DNA from: Candidatus Bathyarchaeota archaeon
GTDB taxonomy: Archaea; Thermoproteota; Bathyarchaeia; Bathyarchaeales; SOJC01
Direction: 5' to 3'
DNA: 64,000 nt
Assembly (NCBI GenBank): GCA_023131225.1
Contig: JAGLZW010000019.1
Coordinates: 1 to 64,000 of the forward strand
The notes beneath the pieces were generated by a model. The model made no database searches and was not told where the DNA came from. It saw nothing but the letters and a program-made list of their open reading frames with translations. Position numbers and translations under genes: made by a program. Below, one piece after another: positions 54,000 through 62,356 of this stretch. Each line of letters begins with the position of its first letter. Positions within the stretch are counted from its first letter, which is position 1.

Positions 54000-54848
54000 A
54001 TGAAATTAACAAACAAACTACTCCAAATCAACCCAGCAACCACGCAACAGAAAATCACACGCTTCATCAAGGATTACATAAATAAAACCAAAACAAAAGG
54101 GATAGTCCTAGGCATCTCAGGAGGAATAGACAGCGCCACCACAGCCGTCCTAGCCACAAAAGCCATAGGCCCTAACAAAGTCTTGGGTTTATACATGCCA
54201 GAAGAGGAAACCTACAACAAAACTGACCACAAACACGTAAAGCTCCTCGCTGAAAAATTCAAATTCAAATTGAAAACCATCGATCTCACTCAAACTCTAA
54301 GCATTCTATACAAAACCATCCCAGACTACAACCCAAAAGACAAACTTAGCCGAGGCAACCTCAAGGTTCGAACCCGCATGCTTGTCTGGTACTACTATGC
54401 CAACCGCCAAAACCGCATCGTTGCAGGCAGCAGCGACAAAAGCGAAACAATGATAGGCTACTACACCAAATGGGGAGACGCAGCCGCAGACATCTCCCCC
54501 ATCATGGATCTATACAAAACCCAAGTCCGGCAACTCGCCCTCCACCTAAGCATACCACCAGCAATAGCAAAAAAGCCATCAACCCCGGGCCTCTGGCCAA
54601 ACCAAACCGCAGAAGAAGAAATCGGCCTAAAATATGAAATCCTCGACCTAATCCTCTACGGCCTAGAACACTTCATGCCCACCAAATCAATAGCAAAACA
54701 ACTACATCTACCCGCCAAAACAATCGCAACCGTTAAAAAAAGATGGCTACAAACAGAACATAAAAGACAAATGCCCCTAACAACCAAACTCCAATATCGA
54801 ACTATAAACGCCGACTTCAGACTCGCCCGTGTAACAGAGGTAGTATAA
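54000..54848 (+). CDS. nadE: NAD synthetase (ammonia-dependent type)
   Basis: 282 aa. GIVLGISGGIDSATTAVLATKAIG is the PP-loop that activates nicotinate adenine dinucleotide with ATP. GSSDKSETMIGYYTKWGDAAADISPIMDLYKTQVRQLA matches the substrate-binding part, and KKPSTPGLWPNQTAEEEIGLKYEILD the C-terminal helices. The glutaminase (nitrilase) domain of the fused bacterial type is absent here, but a nitrilase-family gene begins one base after the stop. The codon use is C-rich at third positions as in PCNA/PriL. Confidence 0.95.
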   Translation: MKLTNKLLQINPATTQQKITRFIKDYINKTKTKGIVLGISGGIDSATTAVLATKAIGPNKVLGLYMPEEETYNKTDHKHVKLLAEKFKFKLKTIDLTQTLSILYKTIPDYNPKDKLSRGNLKVRTRMLVWYYYANRQNRIVAGSSDKSETMIGYYTKWGDAAADISPIMDLYKTQVRQLALHLSIPPAIAKKPSTPGLWPNQTAEEEIGLKYEILDLILYGLEHFMPTKSIAKQLHLPAKTIATVKKRWLQTEHKRQMPLTTKLQYRTINADFRLARVTEVV

Positions 54849-54849
54849 C

Positions 54850-55683
54850 ATGAAAGAAGAATTTAAAGTAGCCCTCGCACAATTCCCATGCAAAATTGGA
54901 AACAAAAGACATAACATCAACAAAATGGCAAAATATGCCCAACAAGCCAGAAAGCAAAAAGCCGCCATCATCGTTTTCCCTGAAATGTCCCTGACAGGCT
55001 ACACCACTCGAGACCTAACATATGAACTCGCTGAAGAAATCCCGGGACCCACCACCGAAAAAATCGAGAAAATAGCCAAAAAAGAAAACCTCTACACAAT
55101 CTACGGAACGCCGGAGTTCAGCGAAAAAGGAAAAGGAATACTCTACAATACAGCCGTACTGATAGGTCCAGAAGGCTACATCGGCAAATATAGAAAAATG
55201 CACCTACCAACCCACAGTGTCTTCGAAGAAAAAAGATACTTCAGACTAGGATATCAAACACCCGTCTTCGAAACAAGCATTGGAAAACTCGGCATAATCA
55301 TATGCTACGATATATTCTTCCCAGAAGTAACACGTGCACTGCGACTGCAAGGAGCAAAATTCATAATCTGCATCTCAGCCTCCCCTGCTGTAAGGAAAAA
55401 ATTCTTCGAAACTCTCACAGCCGCTAGAGCAATAGAAAACACATGCTTCTTGGCATACGTAAACCTCGTTGGCATAGAAAATGGTCTTCAATTTTGGGGA
55501 GGAAGCCGTCTCATAAGTCCAAGTGGCACTATAATTACCCAATCAAAATATAATGATGAAGACATTTCATTTGGACGCGTAAACTATGAAGACCTAAAGC
55601 CAATAGAAGCCTTTGTTCCCACCCTTCGCGATTTAAGACCAGAATTATACGCTTCATTGAAGGAACTTTCGGAAAACCTGTGA
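54850..55683 (+). CDS. Nitrilase superfamily amidohydrolase, possible glutaminase partner of NadE
   Basis: 277 aa. The Glu-Lys-Cys triad is readable: IIVFPEMSLTGY (Glu), KYRKMHLPTHSVFEE (Lys) and LGIIICYDIFFPEVTRALRLQGA (Cys). Nitrilases act on amides, and in glutamine-dependent NAD synthetases a domain of this family releases ammonia from glutamine. This gene starts one base after nadE, so the two proteins may form a split glutamine-dependent synthetase. A separate omega-amidase or beta-ureidopropionase role is the alternative. Its stop codon lies inside a TGTGATGTCACA element. Confidence 0.82.
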   Translation: MKEEFKVALAQFPCKIGNKRHNINKMAKYAQQARKQKAAIIVFPEMSLTGYTTRDLTYELAEEIPGPTTEKIEKIAKKENLYTIYGTPEFSEKGKGILYNTAVLIGPEGYIGKYRKMHLPTHSVFEEKRYFRLGYQTPVFETSIGKLGIIICYDIFFPEVTRALRLQGAKFIICISASPAVRKKFFETLTAARAIENTCFLAYVNLVGIENGLQFWGGSRLISPSGTIITQSKYNDEDISFGRVNYEDLKPIEAFVPTLRDLRPELYASLKELSENL

Positions 55684-55690
55684 TGTCACA
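55679..55690. promoter_or_regulatory. TGTGATGTCACA palindrome, copy 1
   Basis: Dyad element around the stop codon (55681-55683) of the nitrilase gene. Related half-sites (ATGTGATGTC, CACATATGTG) follow within 30 bases, up to the convergent aminotransferase gene. Like the copies at 57603, 57779 and 57849 it has the form TGTGAYGTCACA and may be a regulator binding site. Confidence 0.45.
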
Positions 55691-55789
55691 AGAATCACAC
55701 ATATGTGATGTCTACGTGATACAAATAAGCATATAGAACACGATGTCAAAAAGCGTTAAAAGCTGCTTGTCTACACCTAGCTTACGAAA

Positions 55790-57004
55790 TTACGTGGTCT
55801 TAGCATTCCCAACAGCTTTCTCTATCCTATCCAGCGCCTCATTGATTTTTTCATATGACGTAGCAAATGAAAACCGCAAATAGTTTTCGCCATATTTGCC
55901 AAACGAAGAGCCAGGCGTCACAGCCACTTTTGCCTCTTTTAATAGGAACTCAGAAAAATCAGCAGATGTTGTTTTGAACGATTTAATATTCGGAAACGCA
56001 TAGAAAGCACCTTTTGGAATAAAGCAACTGAACCCTTCAATTTCATCTAATCGTCTATAGATAAGTCTGCGTCGTTTATCAAATTTAGAAACCATTTCCG
56101 ACACAAACTTTTGTGGGCCTTCCAAAGCCGCCGTAGCAGCATATTGAGCTGGCCCATCGACACATGCCACTGTAAATTGCTGAGTTAGCAACATAGGTGA
56201 GATTAAATCCTCGTGTCCTAACGCGTATCCAACACGAAAACCTGTCATGGCATATGTTTTAGAAAAAGAATTTACAACTATCGTCCGCTCACGCATACCA
56301 GGAAACGTTGCCAAGCAATAATGCTTCGCATTATCATAAATAATTTTTTCATAAACCTCATCAGAAATAATAATTAGATCTTTTTCGACTGCAAGCTTCG
56401 CCAACTCAGCTAACTCATCATAGGTCAAAATGGATCCTGTAGGGTTATTGGGGAAATTGAGAATAATCACACGTGACTTCTCCGTGATAAGTGACGTCAC
56501 AGTCTCTATATCCGGCTTGAAACCGTCATCCTCAAGCATCGGCATTGAAACAGGAGTCCCTCCCGCAATTAACACTGCTGGTTCATAACACACAAAGCCA
56601 GGGTCCGGTATCAACACCTCATCGCCTGGATTTATGAAAGCTAACAAGGCAAGAAAAACTGCTTCTGTTGCACCAACAGTAACTAAGATTTCGTTTTCTG
56701 GATTATAAAAAAGGCCATATTCTCGAGTGAACTTCTTCGCCAAGGCTTCCAGCAATTCTGGAATTCCGTTTGAAGGTGTGTAATGCGTTTTTCCTTCAAT
56801 TATTGCTTGCTTAGCGGCCTCCAAGACGTGCACAGGTGGTGTAAAGTCCGGCTCTCCCAAACCAAGGCTTATGAGGTTAGGCATATTCTGAGTTAGCGCA
56901 AAAAGACGGCGAATCCCAGATGGTTTAATATTTTCTAGTCTCTCAGCCTTTTTTCTACGCATTTGCAAGATTTTTCCCCTGACTTTCTTTAATTCTCCCA
57001 GCAT
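55790..57004 (-). CDS. PLP-dependent aminotransferase, class I (aspartate/aromatic type)
   Basis: 404 aa. LISLGLGEPDFTPPVHVLEAAKQAI, YTPSNGIPELLEALAKKF, ILVTVGATEAVFLALLAFINPGDEVL and NFPNNPTGSI are the class I pattern, with the PLP lysine in VNSFSKTYAMTGFRVGYALG. FCSF-like variations are absent; a late YLRFSFATSYEKINEALDRIEKAV fits. It transfers amino groups to 2-oxoglutarate, with aspartate or an aromatic amino acid as donor; the specificity is not clear. It is convergent to nadE-nitrilase. Confidence 0.9.
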   Translation of the reverse strand: MLGELKKVRGKILQMRRKKAERLENIKPSGIRRLFALTQNMPNLISLGLGEPDFTPPVHVLEAAKQAIIEGKTHYTPSNGIPELLEALAKKFTREYGLFYNPENEILVTVGATEAVFLALLAFINPGDEVLIPDPGFVCYEPAVLIAGGTPVSMPMLEDDGFKPDIETVTSLITEKSRVIILNFPNNPTGSILTYDELAELAKLAVEKDLIIISDEVYEKIIYDNAKHYCLATFPGMRERTIVVNSFSKTYAMTGFRVGYALGHEDLISPMLLTQQFTVACVDGPAQYAATAALEGPQKFVSEMVSKFDKRRRLIYRRLDEIEGFSCFIPKGAFYAFPNIKSFKTTSADFSEFLLKEAKVAVTPGSSFGKYGENYLRFSFATSYEKINEALDRIEKAVGNAKTT

Positions 57005-57121
57005 AAAATGTTTACCTTTGTCAATTCAAAAGCGCATATTTGCACTCTAACTTCACCACAAAAACTATATTCGCCCTGTATACAAAATTGTATCCAATCA
57101 ACATGTAAGTCTAGGGAGTAG

Positions 57122-57607
57122 ATGTTGTCCTTCAGAAAAAACGTTCAAAACTGGCTGAAACGCTCATTAGAAGACCCGCTTGCTAAAATACTTGCAAAAA
57201 ACAGTAATTTAACTAGAACACAGCTAGAAACGCTGCTTATAGACGTTTTAGCCGAAAATTTAGCCTCCAAATCGTTGAAATACGAAGAAAAAGCCAAATT
57301 AAGGCAAACAAAGGCAGCAATAAGCCGCGGTGCCTTCAATAGAACACTAAAGCAAGCGAAAAAAAACATCATACAATCAATATACACGATACTTCTTCTT
57401 GGCTACTTTGGCATCCTCGAAGACGCAAGCCTAATGCCTTATCTCGAAGTTGCAAATAAATTAAAATCATATACAGAAGCATACAGGGATCTCCAAGGTA
57501 ACCATCAACAAGCAAAAAAACAACTGCAAATGATACATATGTTGCGCGAAGAACTTGAAACAATGCTTAACCAACTATCAAAAACGTGGACTTCACCCAG
57601 TTCGTGA
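57122..57607 (+). CDS. 161-aa hypothetical helical protein
   Basis: Predominantly alpha-helical: QNWLKRSLEDPLAKILAKN, LTRTQLETLLIDVLAENLASK, then a basic AAISRGAFNRTLKQAKKNIIQS, a short hydrophobic IYTILLLGYFGIL, and coiled-coil-like QQAKKQLQMIHMLREELETML. I recognise no family. A GGGAG site precedes the ATG. The stop codon lies within a CGTGATGTCACA element, and two more such palindromes occupy the 298-bp gap to the next gene. A DNA- or membrane-associated accessory role is only a guess. Confidence 0.7.
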   Translation: MLSFRKNVQNWLKRSLEDPLAKILAKNSNLTRTQLETLLIDVLAENLASKSLKYEEKAKLRQTKAAISRGAFNRTLKQAKKNIIQSIYTILLLGYFGILEDASLMPYLEVANKLKSYTEAYRDLQGNHQQAKKQLQMIHMLREELETMLNQLSKTWTSPSS

Positions 57608-57614
57608 TGTCACA
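57603..57614. promoter_or_regulatory. TGTGAYGTCACA-like palindrome, copy 2
   Basis: CGTGATGTCACA, one mismatch from copy 1. The TGA at 57605-57607 is the stop codon of the 161-aa gene, just as in copy 1 the TGA ends the nitrilase gene. An adjoining inverted half-site (ATGTCACAC) follows. Confidence 0.45.
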
Positions 57615-57778
57615 TGTCACACAATTTATGGAAGTTACTAAAACTCTCAGAACTTAAGAGAAGTTAATTTTCATTCTCAAAACGAGCATTAATATTGAAT
57701 TAGCCAACGAAAACGGTGGTTTTATGATTTTCTAATAACATGTCTTGCACGAAAGAAACGCTTCATAGTGATGTGATT

Positions 57779-57790
57779 TGTGACGTCACA
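57779..57790. promoter_or_regulatory. TGTGACGTCACA perfect palindrome, copy 3
   Basis: A perfect 12-bp dyad in the gap upstream of the regulator gene, with a flanking half-site (AGTGATGTGAT, from about 57768). It is well placed to control the gene at 57906. Confidence 0.5.
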
Positions 57791-57848
57791 TCAACATCAT
57801 TCCCACCATAAACCTTAAGTTTTCGTTCAACAATACTGTGATTTCAGG

Positions 57849-57860
57849 TGTGACGTCATA
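57849..57860. promoter_or_regulatory. TGTGACGTCATA near-palindrome, copy 4
   Basis: 46 bases before the ATG of the membrane-tethered winged-helix gene. Additional half-sites (CTGTGATTTC, GGTCACAG, AAGTCACAG) flank it, so this stretch looks like a multi-site operator. Confidence 0.5.
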
Positions 57861-57905
57861 CAGGTCACAGCTAATCACGTTGAAGTCACAGGTTAGTGTC
57901 AGAAA

Positions 57906-58607
57906 ATGTTAGACCCCTTTATTTTTGTAAGCGTCTTGTCAGTATTCACTTTGATAGTTGCAGTTCTGTATAGCAAACGCATCCGTGAAGCTCATGAAAA
58001 GTATGTAGAAGCCAAGAGCATTATTGGCGACGTTATTTTCAGTTTTAATAGGCAGGTGCAAAGACAGGAGGACCAGCTTGAGATTTCAGCTCGCAAGGTC
58101 GATGTTCTTTCTAGTCATAACGAGCTTTTTACTGAAAAACTGGCAAAGCAGGAAAAAGAGGTCCAGGCGCTTGCGAAAAAGGTGAAATCCCTTTCTACTT
58201 TGGAAAAGGCGCTAACTAGAATTGACGTCTTGGAAGATAAGTTCGTTGAAGTTTCGTCGATGAGAGATACCTTGCTACAGAAAGTTGATGAGATGGAGAA
58301 ACGAAGGTTTCACCAGATAGAGTTGGAAACAAAAATTGAATCAGCCATTCCAATAAAGCGAGAAAAAGCGTTGGCGCCGTTGACTACAACTGAACTTTCA
58401 GTTCTCGAGTTTCTAGCTATTGAAGGAGAAAAGACAGCGCCGGAAATAAAGGAGCGAATAAAACTTAGCAGAGAACACACGGCGCGTTTGATGAAGAAAC
58501 TTTATGAAGGTGGTTATTTAGAGCGTAGCGCCAACAAAATTCCTTTCAAGTACCATCTGAAAGAAGAGATGCGGAAAATTCTCAGTAGACCTGAGCAGAA
58601 AGGCTAG
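57906..58607 (+). CDS. Membrane-anchored coiled-coil protein with a C-terminal winged helix
   Basis: 233 aa. One N-terminal span (FIFVSVLSVFTLIVAVLYS) is followed by about 120 residues of coiled coil (QRQEDQLEISARKVDVLSSH, KLAKQEKEVQALAKKVKSLS). The C-terminus is a winged helix (LTTTELSVLEFLAIEGEKTAPEIKERIKLSREHTARLMKKLYEGGYLERS). The DNA-binding domain should face the cytoplasm. Similar membrane-tethered MarR-like proteins occur in archaea without assigned targets. It is surrounded by TGTGAYGTCACA palindromes that may be its sites (autoregulation). Its stop overlaps the end of herA. Confidence 0.75.
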   Translation: MLDPFIFVSVLSVFTLIVAVLYSKRIREAHEKYVEAKSIIGDVIFSFNRQVQRQEDQLEISARKVDVLSSHNELFTEKLAKQEKEVQALAKKVKSLSTLEKALTRIDVLEDKFVEVSSMRDTLLQKVDEMEKRRFHQIELETKIESAIPIKREKALAPLTTTELSVLEFLAIEGEKTAPEIKERIKLSREHTARLMKKLYEGGYLERSANKIPFKYHLKEEMRKILSRPEQKG

Positions 58608-60169
58608 TTGGTGTCGAGGTTCCTAGCTGCGTTTCGTAGTCTTTTCAGATTTTTCTCCATAGCCTTAAGGGGTTTAGATGGAGGCAGGTTGTAGTCAACT
58701 TTCTCTTTAGTTTCTAAGTATTCTGGGTAGTGCGTCACCTTCACCGGGACTGCAAATCGAATCTTTGGCTCAGAAATTAATAATGCTTCGCCTATGTCAA
58801 GCATCTTTACTTCTGTGTTACTGTACTCGAGGTACGGCGTATTTCTAGTAAGATATTCTCTATCAGCCTTCAACTCAGTTTTCATAATAACTTTGGTCCA
58901 AAGCTCTGCAAACACATCAGGATTAATCCTAGAAGGTCGTGGCGTCACTGCGTTTAATCCTACACGATATTTTCGATATGTCAATGCGATAGCAGAGAAA
59001 ATTGTCCTTTCTTTGCTTGGATCTAGAAATTCGTGAGCCTCCTCAAGCGTTATCAATAACGTAGGCAGTTTCTGCCATTCTTCATATTTTGCTTCCCACA
59101 TGCACTTGTAATGGTTTGCCACACCTGACGCCGTTAAACAAACTACACGATGTTGCTCCTCAGTTGTGATTCCTGAAATGTCAACGAGGCATGTGATTCC
59201 TTGGCTTATATTTTCAATAACATCATCAATAAAGCTGTATCTAGAGGGAGGGAAAAGCCTTGAATCTAGGGAGAGGAGTTTTCTCATTAAAGCAGCAATC
59301 GTCTCTCTGTGTGCGCTTGTTATTTTGGCAATACCTGTTCGCCCGTTCCGTTCATATTCTTCTCTTGACTTTTCAATCCACCCCTCTCCAAGTTGCTGAT
59401 ATAGCTTCTCAGCAAGTCGATTTTGAGGAGGGGTAATATCGGGATACAGATTACGCAACTTCCAAGGACGAAGTGTTCGAAGACCGATACGCAGTTTTTC
59501 CTCTTTTGTGCTATAGAATCGTACTCTACTATGAAAGAACGGGTGATTGCATAAGCCTTTATTATTTAGCTCCTTTCCCTCCAGTAATTGCCCAGCGAAG
59601 TCAAAAATCAACCCTGCAGTTCTTGGACTGTGGTCGACTAACTGTGCATTTATTATTAGTTCAGTGTTGGTTTTTCCAGAGCCTGTCATGCCAAATATGC
59701 CCATCATTCGCGGTATTGCATCTACATTTATCCCTACAATCCCGAGAGTTTGCTCTCCGGAACGCAGATACCCTATTTTCAACTCTCCTGCAAGTTTCAA
59801 TACGTCTGAATCTTCTGCAGTTGTCGGATATACTTTGTCCATATAGTTAGGGTTGAAAGTCGGAGACCGAACCTTTCCAGCTTTTCTTTCAAGAAAAAGA
59901 ATTGCCTCAATATTTTTGTAACACGAGTAAGGGCCAAAAGCTTCCTTTCCTTCTGCTTCGCGAAGTTGCTCACCAGTATCAAGAGTAGACTTGCTTTGGG
60001 CATTCACAACTCTAGCATAAAACCTACTGTTACCGGACTCTACGCGAACTATTTGTCCAAAGGAAAGATTTGTGCCCTTGTTCAAGAAAAAGGATATCTT
60101 GTCACCTTTTACTTCGCATATGGAACCAAAATGGTTAGACACGCTCAATCCACTCCCAATTGAAAGCAT
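58604..60169 (-). CDS. herA: DNA helicase/translocase HerA
   Basis: 521 aa from the ATG at 60169 (an ATG at 60181 and a longer frame to 60229 exist). The N-terminal HAS-barrel (GSGLSVSNHFGSICEVKGDKISF) is followed by Walker A GIFGMTGSGKTNTE (about 160-167), TLLITLEEAHEFLD (Walker B with the catalytic Glu) and a C-terminal arginine finger region (VGLNAVTPRPSRINPDVFAEL). HerA translocates on DNA in a complex with NurA to resect ends with Mre11-Rad50, which are not in this window. It overlaps nurA, with start and stop interlocked, so the two are co-translated. Confidence 0.95.
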   Translation of the reverse strand: MLSIGSGLSVSNHFGSICEVKGDKISFFLNKGTNLSFGQIVRVESGNSRFYARVVNAQSKSTLDTGEQLREAEGKEAFGPYSCYKNIEAILFLERKAGKVRSPTFNPNYMDKVYPTTAEDSDVLKLAGELKIGYLRSGEQTLGIVGINVDAIPRMMGIFGMTGSGKTNTELIINAQLVDHSPRTAGLIFDFAGQLLEGKELNNKGLCNHPFFHSRVRFYSTKEEKLRIGLRTLRPWKLRNLYPDITPPQNRLAEKLYQQLGEGWIEKSREEYERNGRTGIAKITSAHRETIAALMRKLLSLDSRLFPPSRYSFIDDVIENISQGITCLVDISGITTEEQHRVVCLTASGVANHYKCMWEAKYEEWQKLPTLLITLEEAHEFLDPSKERTIFSAIALTYRKYRVGLNAVTPRPSRINPDVFAELWTKVIMKTELKADREYLTRNTPYLEYSNTEVKMLDIGEALLISEPKIRFAVPVKVTHYPEYLETKEKVDYNLPPSKPLKAMEKNLKRLRNAARNLDTN

Positions 60170-61121
60170 GTTTTGCTCCATGAAGCTCGTCTGCAAAATT
60201 GCAGGCAAGCTCTTCTTGGCGAAGTACATCGAGAAGTCCGGCGTCGGCTAACTCTTCTTCAACTTGGACGTGATATTGAAGTAGCTTGGTCTCAGAAACA
60301 CCCGAAAAATCGTGCGCCAGCCACAATACCACTGGATAGCCTAGACAACGAGGGTCCTCGGAAATCACAGAAAGAGGTGACAGCAGTGATTGTATGTCGT
60401 GGTTGGTTAAATAGCTCATTACGTCACAGCGGAAGGCCCGCGGACTGTCTTCACACAGCTTAATGATAGATATGTCGCCATAAAGGTGTTCATGAATGTT
60501 GGCTTTCTTAACCGGGTAATAGACCCAGCGTCCCTGAGGGGCAAGCATGTACGTCGCAGCAATAAGATCCCGACCCTTCTCGTCATGAAGTTTAGGAGAT
60601 TGTTTACTTATAGCTAGTAGTTTTATTCCTCTTTTTTCACATTTCTCATAAAGCATGGCATTAAATTTTCTTTCACCGCCAAAGTAGCTGGCTCCATCGA
60701 GAAGAACATAGTCATTTTTATCTGCTTTATGGAGTAACCTTAATGCCATTTCGCTCTCTAATTGAAGCCTCGTTTCTTGCAGAATTTTGCGACGTACATA
60801 TGAATCTCCCTTCAACGTTTTGATTCTCTCTTTGAAATTCCAGTCTACTTCTCGTTTTCTAACAGTAGCGTATGAAACTCGAAAGAGGTATATGCCCCAA
60901 TTGTTTGCTCTCTTTAAGGTTCTAGTCGAACAATCTACCGCAAAGAAATGTACGTCGCAAGTTTTCGCTTTTTTTAGCGGAGCAATATTTGCTAATGCTG
61001 GTTTTACGTTTATTGAAGGCTCATCTTTTATGTCTCTAAAACCTACTGACTGCCCCTTCTCAATGTAACTTCTCAGTATTTCCTTCATCTCGCCAAAATC
61101 CGTTTTAACTTCTCTATCCAT
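60135..61121 (-). CDS. nurA: DNA-end-processing nuclease NurA
   Basis: 328 aa. FFAVDCSTRTLKRANNWGIYLFRVSYATV provides the first acidic motif of the NurA RNase H-like fold, and DYVLLDGASYFGGERKFNAML the second. KLLAISKQSPKLHDEKGRDL and RCLGYPVVLWLAHDFS follow in the usual order. NurA is the 5'-3' nuclease partner of HerA. The herA start lies within its last codons. Confidence 0.92.
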   Translation of the reverse strand: MDREVKTDFGEMKEILRSYIEKGQSVGFRDIKDEPSINVKPALANIAPLKKAKTCDVHFFAVDCSTRTLKRANNWGIYLFRVSYATVRKREVDWNFKERIKTLKGDSYVRRKILQETRLQLESEMALRLLHKADKNDYVLLDGASYFGGERKFNAMLYEKCEKRGIKLLAISKQSPKLHDEKGRDLIAATYMLAPQGRWVYYPVKKANIHEHLYGDISIIKLCEDSPRAFRCDVMSYLTNHDIQSLLSPLSVISEDPRCLGYPVVLWLAHDFSGVSETKLLQYHVQVEEELADAGLLDVLRQEELACNFADELHGAKHAFNWEWIERV

Positions 61122-61193
61122 TCGCTGGGCTCCTGAATCCTTCGAAATAACAAAGTAACCAATTTAACGTAAATCTTTTTGTAACATTTTCGC

Positions 61194-61622
61194 TTATTTA
61201 TTTTTCATAATCCTCAGGGTGTTTTGCGCCAATCTTGCCATAATTTGATACTTCCTATTAGAGGTCAACCCTCTTCTCGCAAGGAAACCACGATCAACCA
61301 TTCTTGCTAAATATGTAGAAACCGTACTAAGAGAAATCGGTTCATTGAATTCTTGTTCGTACGCTACGAGAATTTCCTTAGAAGAAAACCACGCAAAAGG
61401 AAAATGTTTTTCAGCAACAGTTTTGGTTTTGTCAAATTTGGAAGCACTAGCTATGCTATTCTTTAATTCTTCCTTGTCATGCACGCCGCTGAGTAACTCC
61501 ACAATATCAAGTAAGCATAAAGCCTTTTCTCTAGTCACTTTACCCTCAAAAGTTATATTATAACGGTTACCATCCTCATCATATACTTCCACTCGCATTT
61601 TCTTGGCAGGCATAGTACGCAC
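61194..61622 (-). CDS. Small winged-helix protein
   Basis: 142 aa. The N-terminus has a strand-rich part (KKMRVEVYDEDGNRYNITFEGKVTREKALCLLDIVELLSG). A winged helix follows (FPFAWFSSKEILVAYEQEFNEPISLSTVSTYLARMVDRGFLARRGLTSNRKYQIM). I recognise it only as an archaeal helix-turn-helix regulator type. It is upstream of nurA-herA on the same strand (72-bp gap), so it may regulate or be expressed with them. It lies beside the presumed origin. Confidence 0.7.
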   Translation of the reverse strand: MRTMPAKKMRVEVYDEDGNRYNITFEGKVTREKALCLLDIVELLSGVHDKEELKNSIASASKFDKTKTVAEKHFPFAWFSSKEILVAYEQEFNEPISLSTVSTYLARMVDRGFLARRGLTSNRKYQIMARLAQNTLRIMKNK

Positions 61623-61810
61623 CAGAAGATAATATCAGTCACTTTACACTTCACAAGATATAATTGTTATGAAAAAAACATCATAGTAAAAAAGCTGAAA
61701 ACGGCGGCGTACAAACAAAAGGAGGAAAAATTGCAATTATTTGGAGTTAACAGTATTCACAAACTATTTGTTTGAAAAAATGGAAAAACACTGTAATCAT
61801 CATTAAATTT

Positions 61811-61830
61811 CCAAAGGAAACCAAGGGGTC
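61811..61830 (+). promoter_or_regulatory. ORB-like element 1
   Basis: CCAAAGGAAACCAAGGGGTC resembles the archaeal origin recognition box (GGAAAnnAAGGGGT core) bound by Orc1/Cdc6. It is the best of the three in this gap. Confidence 0.7.
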
Positions 61831-61949
61831 TCTTATTCACACTAGAGTAGACAAAAATAACCAAAAAATGCCAGACCATCCTAGAGAAAATCTCACATTA
61901 GGCTAAACTTTACTAATGCTTCACAAAATGTGACTATTAATATTTCACC

Positions 61950-61967
61950 AACCCCTATATTTCCATT
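61950..61967 (-). promoter_or_regulatory. ORB-like element 2 (inverted)
   Basis: On the minus strand AATGGAAATATAGGGGTT shares the GGAAAnnnAGGGGT core with element 1 and points the opposite way, giving the usual inverted arrangement. Confidence 0.6.
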
Positions 61968-62151
61968 GCAAAACTTAGTGTATGAATTAATATTGCTGAT
62001 TCATATTAGAAATATGGATTTATTAAACAAAAGAGTATATTTGCTAAAAAATATTTGAGCATTAATATTAAAAATATTCAATCGTACTAAACAACCAGAG
62101 TATATTTCTTTCAATAAGAAATCATATTGACATTTTATTTCAAAAGAGTCT

Positions 62152-62170
62152 CCATCAGAAAGAAAGGGGT
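62152..62170 (+). promoter_or_regulatory. ORB-like element 3
   Basis: CCATCAGAAAGAAAGGGGT aligns base for base in length with element 1 (CCA...GAAA...AGGGGT) with five differences. It lies on the far side of the AT-rich block. Confidence 0.55.
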
Positions 62171-62356
62171 GCGTGTGCAAGCGCCTTTAAACAATTAAGC
62201 TTCTTTTTACTTTATATCTACAACAATTTTCTACATCTTACACTTTGCTTTTTAGTTATATAGTACACCTCCATTTTTTTGTAGGAGAGTGTTTATCTTT
62301 GCCAGTTGAAAGCAAGGTTTTACAATTGCATTTGCTGAAGGGAGAAGACTATCATT

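Larger units (their letters stand above)
61640..62350. other. oriC: Probable replication origin (oriC) region
   Basis: A 700-bp AT-rich, gene-free interval directly upstream of orc1/cdc6. It holds three ORB-like Orc1-binding elements: two in the plus orientation (61811-61830 and 62152-62170) and one inverted (about 61950-61967). A very AT-rich unwinding-like region (about 61970-62150) lies between the second and third. Archaeal origins are typically next to orc1 and bear such inverted ORBs. No gene is seen in it. Confidence 0.75.
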
